This document shows, piece by piece, positions 1-8,674 of a stretch of DNA of 37,519 bases (position 1 is the first letter of the stretch; each line of letters opens with the position of its first letter). The stretch lies in assembly GCA_938091485.1 (NCBI GenBank), contig CALKMV010000038.1, positions 1 through 37,519 on the forward strand, given 5' to 3'. Made by a program: the position numbers and the translations under genes. The DNA is from an uncultured Luminiphilus sp. (GTDB taxonomy: Bacteria > Pseudomonadota > Gammaproteobacteria > Pseudomonadales > Halieaceae). The notes beneath the pieces are model-generated. The model was given only the letters and a program-made list of their open reading frames with translations, was not told the DNA's origin and did not search any database.

Positions 1-1396
1 CATAATCGATGGAGGATAATCCAGTGGTCGCAAAGTAGCCCAGCCATGAAGCTTGAATCGGGGCAGGCTTGTAAGCGAACACAGGCAATGCATTGAAGGC
101 CGTGTGACCCGACAGATCCAATAAAATGTGAACGCCATCGCTGTGAATATTTTGAGCGACATTCTGTGCACTCAAGCCCGACATATCCCGCCACTGAGCA
201 ACGAGTTGCTCGATACGCCGGCTCACGTCATCGCGTTTACTTTGGGTACTGTAGGCAAACCAATCTATCCGATCGCTGCTACGCAATACCTCCTCAAGAA
301 AGTAGGCGACGGGATGTCGGTTCAGATCCCCCGAGACAATGCCCACCCTCAATCGTTGCGGTTCTTTTTGCACTGCCCAGTCGGTAAATGGCTCAGCCTT
401 ACTCTCCAACATGCGACCGAATTCGTTCGCCGCCTGCAGCGACTCTGCCGGAGTCACCTTCGTACTGTAATTTGAGATCGACAACTTGAGGCTCCATATA
501 TGGGCTGTTCTCGGGGCCACTGCCAGCGCTCTATCCAGTAGTGCAAGCGCACCGTCTAACTCACCCAGCGAGCTGAGTAACAGTGCTTTTCTCACTAGAG
601 GCTCTTCGGATGACGGGTTTGACGCGATAAAACTATCGGCAGATGCCAAGGCTCTGAGCGTCTGACCTTCACCCTGCTGAAGCTCAAATAGTTCCACAAA
701 TAGGTCTGTATCAGCGGGGTTCTGTGCGAGGGATTTCTCCAGCAGTTCCATCGCGGCCAGCTCCTTCCCGTCTGCCATATAGCACTTGGCTAGGAGAGAC
801 ATCAGCCGAGCATCCGCACTGCGTGCAAGCGCGTTTTGACCTAATGCCAAGGCCTGATCGTGGCGATACAAAGCCATGTGAGCGCGCATCACAAGGAGCA
901 GCACTTCTATCGCATCAGGTTGAGCAGCAAGGAGCCGTTCACCTGTCTCAATCACACTCTGGTAACTCTCCTCAGAAAACAACGCCTCTAAACGAGGGAT
1001 AGTGGCCTGATCTTTCTCCGAGGTTTTCTTCGATTGGTTCGGGGTGCGCTCAGATGGCGGTTCTGCCTCAGTCTCCAACAGGCCTCTGGCACGCCCATCC
1101 GAGAGCACCTGAGCCAACGCAGCGTCATCTTTCATTTGCCGCAATAACTTGATGTAACTCATCCAGTGCTGGCGATGAGTTGGATCAGCAATCCAAGCAT
1201 TGTGAAAGAAAGGCTTCGCTTTCTCGGCCCCCTGCCCCGTTTGCATGAGGATGATTCCAAAATTGTGGTTAGCCTCGGGATGATTGGGGATCGCTTGTAA
1301 GACGCCAGCATAGGCTTGGGCTGCATCTCGCAACCGTCCAGCATTATGATCTCTGGAGGCCGTAATCAGCAGCTCTCGCGCCTCATCCTGATCCAT
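1..1396 (-). CDS. TPR-repeat protein with SPINDLY/OGT-type (GT41-like) glycosyltransferase region, C-terminus beyond window edge
   Basis: Continuous minus-strand frame from ATG at 1396 (MDQDEARELLITASRDHNAGRLRDAAQAYAGVLQAIPNHPEANHNFGIILMQTG...) running off the left edge. TPR-like helices are followed by RVGIVSGDLNRHPVAYFLEEVL and DGVHILLDLSGHTAFNALPVFAYKPAPIQASWLGYFATTGLSSIDY, motifs typical of SPINDLY/OGT proteins. Not in the ORF track because it has no in-window stop. Confidence 0.85.
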   Translation of the reverse strand, partial: MDQDEARELLITASRDHNAGRLRDAAQAYAGVLQAIPNHPEANHNFGIILMQTGQGAEKAKPFFHNAWIADPTHRQHWMSYIKLLRQMKDDAALAQVLSDGRARGLLETEAEPPSERTPNQSKKTSEKDQATIPRLEALFSEESYQSVIETGERLLAAQPDAIEVLLLVMRAHMALYRHDQALALGQNALARSADARLMSLLAKCYMADGKELAAMELLEKSLAQNPADTDLFVELFELQQGEGQTLRALASADSFIASNPSSEEPLVRKALLLSSLGELDGALALLDRALAVAPRTAHIWSLKLSISNYSTKVTPAESLQAANEFGRMLESKAEPFTDWAVQKEPQRLRVGIVSGDLNRHPVAYFLEEVLRSSDRIDWFAYSTQSKRDDVSRRIEQLVAQWRDMSGLSAQNVAQNIHSDGVHILLDLSGHTAFNALPVFAYKPAPIQASWLGYFATTGLSSIDY

Positions 1397-1534
1397 ATCG
1401 AAGCTCCTCTTTGTGCTGATCGTAAAGGATCGAGCCGCTGATTAAATAACCCGTCAGTTTTTCTCTCCTGCTCGTAATCTTACAGTCGCGCAACCTAGTA
1501 CACTCAAAGATCAGACCCGTCTGCAGCGAGCACA

Positions 1535-2935
1535 GTGCACAACAAACCGTCACAGTTGAAGTCAGACGAGATTGTACGCACCCGCGTACCACTCTTCAGC
1601 GCGTTCTTCATGATCTATATCTTCGTGTCGGGCGGCTCGTTTGGTATCGAAGAGATGGTGTCCTCCTCCGGGCCTGGTCTAACGTTACTGCTCTTGTTCG
1701 CACTGCCGATTATATGGGCCATGCCCATGGCCCTAGTGGCCAGCGAATTAGGTTCGGCCATGCCAGACAATGGCGGGTTCTATGTTTGGACGCGCCGAGG
1801 GCTGGGCAGATTCTGGGGATTTCAGGCGGGTTGGTGGTGGTCGCTTGCCCTACTAGTTGACACGTCGCTCTACATTGTTCTCAGCGCCACCTACCTACAA
1901 AACCAAATTGGCTTTAGCGACGCGGTTTATTTCGGAATCTGCTGGTCCATCATTGCCCTGTTTACCGTTATCAACATACTCGGCATCAAAGTGGTGGCAA
2001 TCAGTTCAAGTCTGTTTGCAATCTTGATTATTTCGCCCATTCTGGTGCTGGCTGCAATCGGTATCGCCAATTGGCAATTCAACCCGTTCACACCAATAAC
2101 GCCGCCCGATACGGACCTACTCGGCACAGACGGCGCCCTGATATTGGGACTCAGTATCGGTATGTGGATGTACTCGGGCTATGAGTCGATGTCCACGCTA
2201 GCTGGTGAGATAGAAGAACCGCAGCGCATTATTCCCAAGGCACTGATGCTCGCCCTCCCCTTCGTAGCGTTAATGTACTTACTTCCCACGACCGCCAGTC
2301 TTGCTGCCTTCGGTCACTGGGAACTATTCTCGGTCGATAGCGGTGATGGCAAGGTATCTTTCGTCGACATCGGTCGAATGCTGGGCGGGACGGCGCTGGG
2401 TCATGCGTTACTTGCGTCCGCAGTTCTGGGTAACCTTGCGCTCTATCTGGACTACATGGCCTCCGGAGCCCGCCCCCTGCAAGCATTGGCCACAGATGGC
2501 TTACTCCCCACACCACTTGCTTCAATCAACAAGCGTTTCGGAACTCCTGTAGCGGCCCTGCTACTCATCGCTGGTGTGAACGCCTTGCTGGTCATTGGGC
2601 CCTTTCAAAGCCTAGTCATTATTGATGTCCTATTGATGGTGGCCTCCTATGCCCTGATTTTTATTGCAGCGGTGCAACTTCGCATTAAGGAACCCCACCT
2701 GAAACGCCCCTTTAAAATCCCAGGCGGTACCTACACGCTCATAGCGCTAGTCGTTCCGCCAATAGGGCTCATTGCCTTTATGATGACCATCACATTTGGC
2801 GATCACAGCATCATGCTGTGGGATCGCGATCGTTTTAATCTATTGGGTATGGAGATCGGTTGGTATGGAGTGGCCGGTTTGGCCGCGCTTCTGTCGGGAC
2901 CGGCGCTGTATCCACTCCTCTCCAGACGCAAATAA
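1535..2935 (+). CDS. APC-superfamily amino acid permease
   Basis: 466 aa with many hydrophobic segments and an APC-like N-terminus (FMIYIFVSGGSFGIEEMVSSSGPGLTLLLLFALPIIWAMPMALVASELGSAMPDNGGFYVWTRRGLG). GTG start. Confidence 0.85.
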   Translation: MHNKPSQLKSDEIVRTRVPLFSAFFMIYIFVSGGSFGIEEMVSSSGPGLTLLLLFALPIIWAMPMALVASELGSAMPDNGGFYVWTRRGLGRFWGFQAGWWWSLALLVDTSLYIVLSATYLQNQIGFSDAVYFGICWSIIALFTVINILGIKVVAISSSLFAILIISPILVLAAIGIANWQFNPFTPITPPDTDLLGTDGALILGLSIGMWMYSGYESMSTLAGEIEEPQRIIPKALMLALPFVALMYLLPTTASLAAFGHWELFSVDSGDGKVSFVDIGRMLGGTALGHALLASAVLGNLALYLDYMASGARPLQALATDGLLPTPLASINKRFGTPVAALLLIAGVNALLVIGPFQSLVIIDVLLMVASYALIFIAAVQLRIKEPHLKRPFKIPGGTYTLIALVVPPIGLIAFMMTITFGDHSIMLWDRDRFNLLGMEIGWYGVAGLAALLSGPALYPLLSRRK

Positions 2936-3000
2936 TGGCGACTCTGTGATGGCTCGCTCATCAGCTTGACCTTCACGGTCTCCCGCAAGATCTGTGTGAG

Positions 3001-3795
3001 TCAGGTCTCGTACCAAAGTCCGTCTGGATCTTCTGGCCACACACCCAGATAAGGGCCGTGAGCCTGGAATCCCAGCATACGCCGCATCTCCTCCGACTGA
3101 GCCGCCACCTCGTCCTTGGTCAGGGTCAGATATTGATTTTCTTCCTGGCGCAACCAACCTAAACAGTATGTATTGACCACCGCCTTTCGCGGCGCCTCAC
3201 TCAGGTTGGCGCCGCCACCGTGAATCGTCGATCCCAAATAGATTATCACCGAGCCTTTGGGCATGACGGCCTGCACCACATGCTCGTCGCGGGCGTCTTC
3301 CGGATGCTCTATACCTATCTCTCTCGGCACCACCCGGGTAGCGCCATTCTCAATGGTGAAATCATCTAGCGCCCACAAAGCCGAAATCTGCGCTTCGAAA
3401 GGCAATAAATGACTGGGATAACAGGAGTCGTCAGCGTGCAACACCTGCGCCTCCTCACCGGGCAGTATTTCGATCGCAGTGGTGCTACCCACCTGATAGA
3501 CCTCACAGTGTGGCTTTAGGATGACGTCCGCGATCGCCAACACGGTGGGGTGCAAGAGCAGAGTAGGGAAATGCGAGGAGTACTTGGTCACACCACCTAC
3601 GCGTAATGTTTGATGGCCATTGAAGGTGTTTTGGTACAAGTGGCCCTCCCGGTCAAACTCCGGGCGCAAATCGGCGCACAACCCTTCAGAAACGTCTTCA
3701 GGAAGCACTGAGTCGATCACTACAGCTCCGCTTCGCTGAAGAGCGGCTGCCATATCCTGAATGCTATCGGTCGCTGCGAAAGTCCGCAGTGTCAT
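3001..3795 (-). CDS. phytanoyl-CoA dioxygenase (PhyH)-family protein
   Basis: ORF 3001..3870, with the likely start at the internal Met at 3795 (MTLRTFAATDSIQDMAAALQRSGAVVIDSVLPED). Contains a candidate HxD (HADDSCYPSH), a downstream GSTIHGGGANLS histidine motif and an R further on, as in PhyH Fe(II)/2OG oxygenases. Confidence 0.75.
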   Translation of the reverse strand: MTLRTFAATDSIQDMAAALQRSGAVVIDSVLPEDVSEGLCADLRPEFDREGHLYQNTFNGHQTLRVGGVTKYSSHFPTLLLHPTVLAIADVILKPHCEVYQVGSTTAIEILPGEEAQVLHADDSCYPSHLLPFEAQISALWALDDFTIENGATRVVPREIGIEHPEDARDEHVVQAVMPKGSVIIYLGSTIHGGGANLSEAPRKAVVNTYCLGWLRQEENQYLTLTKDEVAAQSEEMRRMLGFQAHGPYLGVWPEDPDGLWYET

Positions 3796-3915
3796 ACCCG
3801 CACCTTCCCTTAGTAGGCCCAGCGTAGCGGCGAGTATAACGTGCCGGGCTGGCCAGTAAGCAAAGAGCATGGGGTGATCGACCTCCTACTGGTTTTCGGG
3901 AGATCCGATTTTCCC

Positions 3916-3939
3916 CACCGCACACACATAAGTGCGGTG
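3916..3939. promoter_or_regulatory. inverted repeat, candidate operator in the divergent PhyH/aldolase intergenic region
   Basis: CACCGCAC-acacataa-GTGCGGTG: perfect 8-bp arms with an 8-bp spacer, located between the divergent starts at 3795 (-) and 3984 (+). Confidence 0.4.
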
Positions 3940-3983
3940 TGTAATGGTATCTTTAGCGCATACCGTTCTGGATACAGCACACC

Positions 3984-4754
3984 ATGCAAAGCGCCCTCTC
4001 AACGTCACCCAAGCCGGTTTCAACAGCCGGTCAAAGTACGGAACGTGTGGATCTCGCCGCCGCCTTTCGCTGGGCTGCTCGGCTCAATTTTCATGAGGGT
4101 GTGGCGAATCACTTCTCGGTAGCCGTCAACGAGGACGGCACACAATTTCTGATGAACCCCAACCAGTCGCATTTCTCGCGCATCAAGGCCTCCGATCTCA
4201 TTCTCGTTGACGCCAACGATCCGGACACCATGGCCCGCCCTGACGCGCCCGATCCCACCGCCTGGGGCCTGCACGGCGCCCTGCACCGACAGTGCCAACA
4301 CGCCCGCGTAGCGCTCCATGTGCACTCGATTCACGCCACCATTCTGTCAACACTGCAAGATCCGCACTTGCCACCGATCGATCAGAACTGCGCCATGTTT
4401 TTTAATCGCTACGCCGTCGATACCGAGTACGCTGGACTGGCGTTCGAAGAAGAGGCCGAACGCTGCTGCCAGCAATTATCAGATCCCACCAAAAAAGTGC
4501 TCATTATGTGTCACCACGGCATCATGGTCATTGGCGACAGCGTCGCTGACGCATTCAATCGGCTGTTTTATTTTGAGCGCGCGGCAGAAACGTACATCAA
4601 GGCTTTGTGGACCGGGCAACCGCTAAGCGTGCTGTCTGATGAAGTTGCCGAAAAAACCGCCAAAGAACTGGAGGAATACCCTGCACAGGCCGAGCGTCAC
4701 TTCGCTGAACTTAGGGCGATACTCGATCTAGAGGAGCCGGAGTACGTGCAATAA
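3984..4754 (+). CDS. class II aldolase/adducin family protein
   Basis: 256 aa. LAAAFRWAARLNFHEGVANHFSVAV, ALHVHSIHATILSTL and LIMCHHGIMVIGDSVADAFNRLFYFERAAETYIKAL match class II aldolase/adducin motifs, including the metal-binding His residues. Confidence 0.88.
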   Translation: MQSALSTSPKPVSTAGQSTERVDLAAAFRWAARLNFHEGVANHFSVAVNEDGTQFLMNPNQSHFSRIKASDLILVDANDPDTMARPDAPDPTAWGLHGALHRQCQHARVALHVHSIHATILSTLQDPHLPPIDQNCAMFFNRYAVDTEYAGLAFEEEAERCCQQLSDPTKKVLIMCHHGIMVIGDSVADAFNRLFYFERAAETYIKALWTGQPLSVLSDEVAEKTAKELEEYPAQAERHFAELRAILDLEEPEYVQ

Positions 4755-4778
4755 AAAACCACCCGAAGGTGGTTTGAT
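4752..4778 (-). terminator. rho-independent terminator for the minus-strand tRNA-Lys transcript
   Basis: Minus strand reads AAACCACC-TTCG-GGTGGTTT followed by TTTATT: 8-bp stem, UUCG loop and U tract, immediately downstream of the tRNA. Confidence 0.75.
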
Positions 4779-4783
4779 ATAAG

Positions 4784-4859
4784 TGGTGGGCCGTGCTGGG
4801 TTCGAACCAGCGACCAATTGGTTAAAAGCCAACTGCTCTACCGACTGAGCTAACGGCCC
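4784..4859 (-). tRNA. tRNA-Lys(UUU) with encoded CCA
   Basis: Reverse complement GGGCCGTTAGCTCAGTCGGTAGAGCAGTTGGCTTTTAACCAATTGGTCGCTGGTTCGAACCCAGCACGGCCCACCA. Cloverleaf is intact: 7-bp acceptor GGGCCGT/ACGGCCC, anticodon loop CTTTTAA (UUU), T-arm GGTTCGAACC. Confidence 0.97.
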
Positions 4860-4982
4860 AAAAGAGGGAAGGCGCGTATGCTAACGCTAACGGGTGAAAA
4901 TTCAAGCCCTAGCAGGGCACGAAATGCACTTTGGAGCTTGCGGCGAGTCACAACGACGTTTTCACACTCACCACAGGCTCTA

Positions 4983-5855
4983 TCAAAAGTTTTCCAGCAG
5001 AAATTGGCGTGCCAGCTGTGCAGCGGCATGTGAGGGATACTCTCGAATCACTTCATCCAGATATTCTCTGGAGCGCTGGCGGTTACCTTTGATGAACTGC
5101 ACACGACCCAATTTGTAGAGCGCGTCGGGCACCTTGGGGTCAGCAGGGTACTGGTCAAGCAGCAACTTGAAGTTCTGCCGCGCCAATTCAGGATCAGGGG
5201 GATCCAATACCAGATACAACTCACCCAACCAGTAATGCGCATTGGGGGCATATCGACCAAACGGAAAATTAGCGAGAAACTCCGTAAAAGCCTCCACCGC
5301 ATCATCAAACTCCCGCTCGCGAACCAGCTCGTAAGCTGCTCGGTAAGCCGCCTCCTCTCCCTCTTGCGCATCCACCTCTCGGCCGGCGGTTGGGGCCTCC
5401 GATGCGATGGGCGCCATCACGGCATCTGCAGATCCCGCACCTCCTTCGACCACAGCGTCGGAACCGGCGGCAAGACGGCGATCCAGATCAACATAACGCT
5501 CCAGACTCTGTGCCTCCAGAAGTCGCAGGGCCTGTGTGGCTTCCTCGAGCAACCCATTCAGCTGCCGCACGTCGGCCTCAAGCTGCTGCACACGAAGCAT
5601 CAGGCTACCCGAGTCAGTGCCCGTGATCGGCGTGGTGGCCTCGATCGGCGGTTGCGCCACGGTAGTCGATCCCGAGTAGGGCTGAATACCGGTATAAGAG
5701 GTCGCCGGCGCTACCGATGAAGACTCTTCAAGAGGCGGCTGCGTAGCAGCACGCCGCTCCGCCTCTACATCTACGAAGTCCTGAGCAATGACCGGCAAGA
5801 CACCTAGTAACAAAAAGCCGGCGAATGACGCCGGCTTGATGGGTAACACTCTCAA
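4983..5855 (-). CDS. cpoB: Tol-Pal cell division coordinator CpoB (YbgF)
   Basis: 290 aa with signal peptide, coiled coil (LMLRVQQLEADVRQLNGLLEEATQAL) and C-terminal TPRs (YRAAYELVREREFDDAVEAFTEFLANFPFGRYAPNAHYWLGELYLV). Directly downstream of pal. Confidence 0.93.
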   Translation of the reverse strand: MRVLPIKPASFAGFLLLGVLPVIAQDFVDVEAERRAATQPPLEESSSVAPATSYTGIQPYSGSTTVAQPPIEATTPITGTDSGSLMLRVQQLEADVRQLNGLLEEATQALRLLEAQSLERYVDLDRRLAAGSDAVVEGGAGSADAVMAPIASEAPTAGREVDAQEGEEAAYRAAYELVREREFDDAVEAFTEFLANFPFGRYAPNAHYWLGELYLVLDPPDPELARQNFKLLLDQYPADPKVPDALYKLGRVQFIKGNRQRSREYLDEVIREYPSHAAAQLARQFLLENF

Positions 5856-5869
5856 GGTGAGATCCTCAG

Positions 5870-6394
5870 TTATTTGAGCTCAACGCGGCGGTTCTGCTGC
5901 CAGTTTGGCTCGCCGGAGCCATAAGCAACAGGGTTTTCCTCGCCGTAGCTGATGGCCTCGATACGATAGCTTGGGACCCCGTTGGCAACCATATAGTCCC
6001 GTACGGCATTGGCACGTCGCTCGCCCAACGCCAAATTATACTCTCGCGTTCCCCGCTCATCGGTGTGTCCCTCGAGCCGGACGCTGGCATTGTTGCCCAA
6101 CAGCGCAGCAATGTGAGCATCTACCTGACCGCGGGCTTCGTCGGTCAGGGAAGAGCTGTCGAAGTCAAAGTAGAAAACAGTGCCCACGTCGGCAGCCACT
6201 TCCTCACGCGCTTGCTGGGCAGCAGCCTGTGCTTGTTGCTCTGCCTCGCGTGCAGCGGCTTCTTGGGCGGCCTGCTCAGCGGCGGCTGAAGCGGCAGCCT
6301 CGGCCTCTTTGGTCTCGTTGCTGGAACATGCCGCCAAAAACACGGCAGCAAAAACCAGACCCAACCACTTTGCACTCAGCGTTACGTTTTTCAT
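5870..6394 (-). CDS. pal: peptidoglycan-associated lipoprotein Pal
   Basis: Lipobox LAAC; OmpA-like domain VFYFDFDSSSLTDEARGQVDAHIAALLGNNASVRLEGHTDERGTREYNLALGERRANAVRDYMV...NRRVEL. Confidence 0.96.
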   Translation of the reverse strand: MKNVTLSAKWLGLVFAAVFLAACSSNETKEAEAAASAAAEQAAQEAAAREAEQQAQAAAQQAREEVAADVGTVFYFDFDSSSLTDEARGQVDAHIAALLGNNASVRLEGHTDERGTREYNLALGERRANAVRDYMVANGVPSYRIEAISYGEENPVAYGSGEPNWQQNRRVELK

Positions 6395-6664
6395 AGTGTT
6401 TGTCCTTCCCCAATCACTGGAACCTCAACTGCACGTAATGTAGCGCATAAATGGGTGTTTTTCTCGCGTTCAAACCCAAAAATATTGCACTTCGGAATAG
6501 TCCACCCTCGAAAATTTCCCTCAGATGGCCAGCCGGTTCGATTTCAGCCGCATACAGGATGAATAGCCAAACAGACCAGATGGGTATTTACCGACGGGCA
6601 TTCGCAAGCTCGTTGCAAACACCTCATCACCCGCGGCGCATCAATCCAGCGATCGGAGCAACAC

Positions 6665-7954
6665 TTAGGGTGTCACATAAGGGGACCAGGCGGGCTCCTG
6701 AACACTGCCCTGACGCGCCGGCAAACTGAATCGCACGCCCCCATCGACCGCCACTGCACCGAGAATACTGTCCTCACCGCGTTTAGTCGCATACAGCACG
6801 ATCGAGCCATTAGGGGCGATACTGGGGCTCTCATCGAGGCTCGTCTCAGTCAGCACTGTCAGCCTGTCGGTCACCAAGTCGAACACGGCGATGTGGTATC
6901 GACCGTTTCGTTGATGGACCAACGCAACATTTCGACCATCCTGAGCCACCCGCGCCCGCGCGTTGTAAGGCCCCTCAAAGGTGACCCGCTCTATTTTTTG
7001 AGTGCGCAAGTCATAGCGATAGATTTGTGGTCTTCCGCCACGGTCGGACGTAAACAGCAATGACTTGCCATCGGGCATCCATGTCGGTTCAGTGTCGATC
7101 GCAAAGTGCCGAGTGAGTCGCGTTAAGGCACGACTCTTCAGGTTCAGCAGGTAGACATCAGGATTCCCGTCCTTGGACAAGACCAACGCCATACTGTTGC
7201 CATCGGGCGACCAAGCAGGAGAGTTGTTCAGGCCTTTAAAATTTGTCAGCTGCTCTCGCTCGCCAGTGCGTAGATTCTGTCGATAAATAGCCGGCCGTGA
7301 GGTCTCAAAAGAAACATAGGCCACCTCCGTTCCATTCGGCGACCACGCGGGAGACAGAATCGGATCCCGGCCCTCCAGCAGTACGATGGGCCTGCGCCCG
7401 TCAGCATCCGCCAAGGTCAGACGATAAAAATCTTTGCCGTCTGGATTGCGGGTTACCGAGACATACAGTAGCCGGGTTGCGAAGGCGCCAGGAATGCCCG
7501 TCAATGTTTCATAAACAGAATCAGAGACGCGATGCGCCAGCATGCGCAGCTCTGTAACAGGCCCTGTCACGGTCCCGTCTGCGACCGCCTCTTGCCGGGT
7601 CGTATCAAATACTTGGAAATCAATTCTCGCTTGTGATCCCACACTTACGCGACCTATCAGCACGTATTCGGCAGAAATCGCCCGCCAATCTCTGAAAAAA
7701 AGCTCCGATTCACGGGTGGGGTAACTCAACATATCTCGCCGGCTGACCGGCGAGAACTGGCCGCTCCTTGCTAGATCCGAGTCAACGATCTGGGCGACAT
7801 CCTCAGGCGCAGAACCGACCCCCTGCCACGCAAACGGCACCACAGCAATTGGCGTTGGATTTTCGACGCCCTGATTGATTTCGATCTGCAACTCTCCGCG
7901 GGCAGCCGATGCCAGCAGCAGAACAAAAAGAATAGACCAACGTCTCGCTATCAC
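6665..7954 (-). CDS. tolB: Tol-Pal system beta-propeller protein TolB
   Basis: 429 aa with signal peptide, TolB N-domain, and WD/PD40 repeats ([69 protein letters not shown]). Confidence 0.97.
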   Translation of the reverse strand: MIARRWSILFVLLLASAARGELQIEINQGVENPTPIAVVPFAWQGVGSAPEDVAQIVDSDLARSGQFSPVSRRDMLSYPTRESELFFRDWRAISAEYVLIGRVSVGSQARIDFQVFDTTRQEAVADGTVTGPVTELRMLAHRVSDSVYETLTGIPGAFATRLLYVSVTRNPDGKDFYRLTLADADGRRPIVLLEGRDPILSPAWSPNGTEVAYVSFETSRPAIYRQNLRTGEREQLTNFKGLNNSPAWSPDGNSMALVLSKDGNPDVYLLNLKSRALTRLTRHFAIDTEPTWMPDGKSLLFTSDRGGRPQIYRYDLRTQKIERVTFEGPYNARARVAQDGRNVALVHQRNGRYHIAVFDLVTDRLTVLTETSLDESPSIAPNGSIVLYATKRGEDSILGAVAVDGGVRFSLPARQGSVQEPAWSPYVTP

Positions 7955-7957
7955 TAT

Positions 7958-8674
7958 CTAATACCTCAAATCCTCGGGCTTGAATATCAGCTGAAATCGC
8001 CGAAAGTTAGCCTCAAATGTGCGCTTATCCAGCTTCGCGACCTCCGGAAATCGCCCTGTCCGCTCCACTGCCGTCATGGCGCTGCGGTCGAATGCGGTGT
8101 TGCCGCTGGACTGCAAAACGCTCACACCCACGACTTCGCCCGTGGGGACCAATTGTATCGACAATATCGACACCATACCGTTACGGGCACTGGGTGGTCG
8201 GGTCCAGCGGTTGATAACTGATGCGCGGATAGTTACGGCCACCACATCGCGAAGGCTGGGCTCACCTGCACCGGTAGCCGCTATGTCAGCGTCGACGAGC
8301 GAGTCGAGCTCGCTGCGGGTCAGTGCAGCTAACTGCTCCGCATCCAGCGCCAGCGAGGACCCGGGCTCTGGCGGCTGCTCGATCTCCACCGTTTTGGGCT
8401 CTGGAGGTGGCTCGGGGCTCGGCTCAGGCGCTGGTTTGGCCTCGGGTTTTGGCTTGGGTTTCGGTTTGGGCTTGGGCTTGGGCTTAGTTTTGGGCTTGGG
8501 TTTCAGAGCTTCTGCCTGAATCAGGCTGGCTTGAATCGGCTGAATGCTGGGGGCTGCTGCAATCACCTCACTGGGACCCGTCCAACGAACCACCAACATC
8601 AATATCACCCCCCCATGCAGTGCAAGGGTCAGCATGGCGGGCAGTCCCGTAAAAAGCAGACGATCAGTTGACAT
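7958..8674 (-). CDS. tolA: TolA, energy-transducing cell envelope protein
   Basis: N-terminal TM segment, KP/EP-rich linker, C-terminal TonB/TolA-like domain (AVTIRASVINRWTRPPSARNGMVSILSIQLVPTGEVVGVSVLQSSGNTAFDRSAMTAVERTGRFP). Sits between tolR and tolB. Confidence 0.92.
   Translation of the reverse strand: MSTDRLLFTGLPAMLTLALHGGVILMLVVRWTGPSEVIAAAPSIQPIQASLIQAEALKPKPKTKPKPKPKPKPKPKPEAKPAPEPSPEPPPEPKTVEIEQPPEPGSSLALDAEQLAALTRSELDSLVDADIAATGAGEPSLRDVVAVTIRASVINRWTRPPSARNGMVSILSIQLVPTGEVVGVSVLQSSGNTAFDRSAMTAVERTGRFPEVAKLDKRTFEANFRRFQLIFKPEDLRY
8443..8508. repeat. imperfect hexanucleotide tandem repeat (GGCTTG/GGTTTG-like) encoding the KP repeat of TolA
   Basis: ttttggcttgggtttcggtttgggcttgggcttgggcttagttttgggcttgggtttc; encodes KPKPKTKPKPKPKPKPKPKPEAKP on the minus strand. 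Confidence 0.8.

Noticed and set aside
4784-4859. tRNA-Lys as an integration site for a mobile element
   Set aside because: The flanks are an aldolase gene and the tol-pal-cpoB block, with no integrase and no duplicated tRNA 3' end noticed nearby.
5235-5720. 161-aa plus-strand ORF
   Set aside because: Antisense to cpoB, arginine/leucine/glycine-rich as expected from a shadow frame in GC-rich coding sequence.
6451-6729. 92-aa plus-strand ORF in the tolB-pal gap
   Set aside because: Runs into the tolB coding region on the opposite strand and has no recognisable motif; the gap itself is kept as a finding.
8019-8519. 166-aa plus-strand ORF with GLGLGLGLGLG repeats
   Set aside because: Exactly antisense to tolA; its low complexity mirrors the KP repeat. 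tolA has clear family and synteny support.
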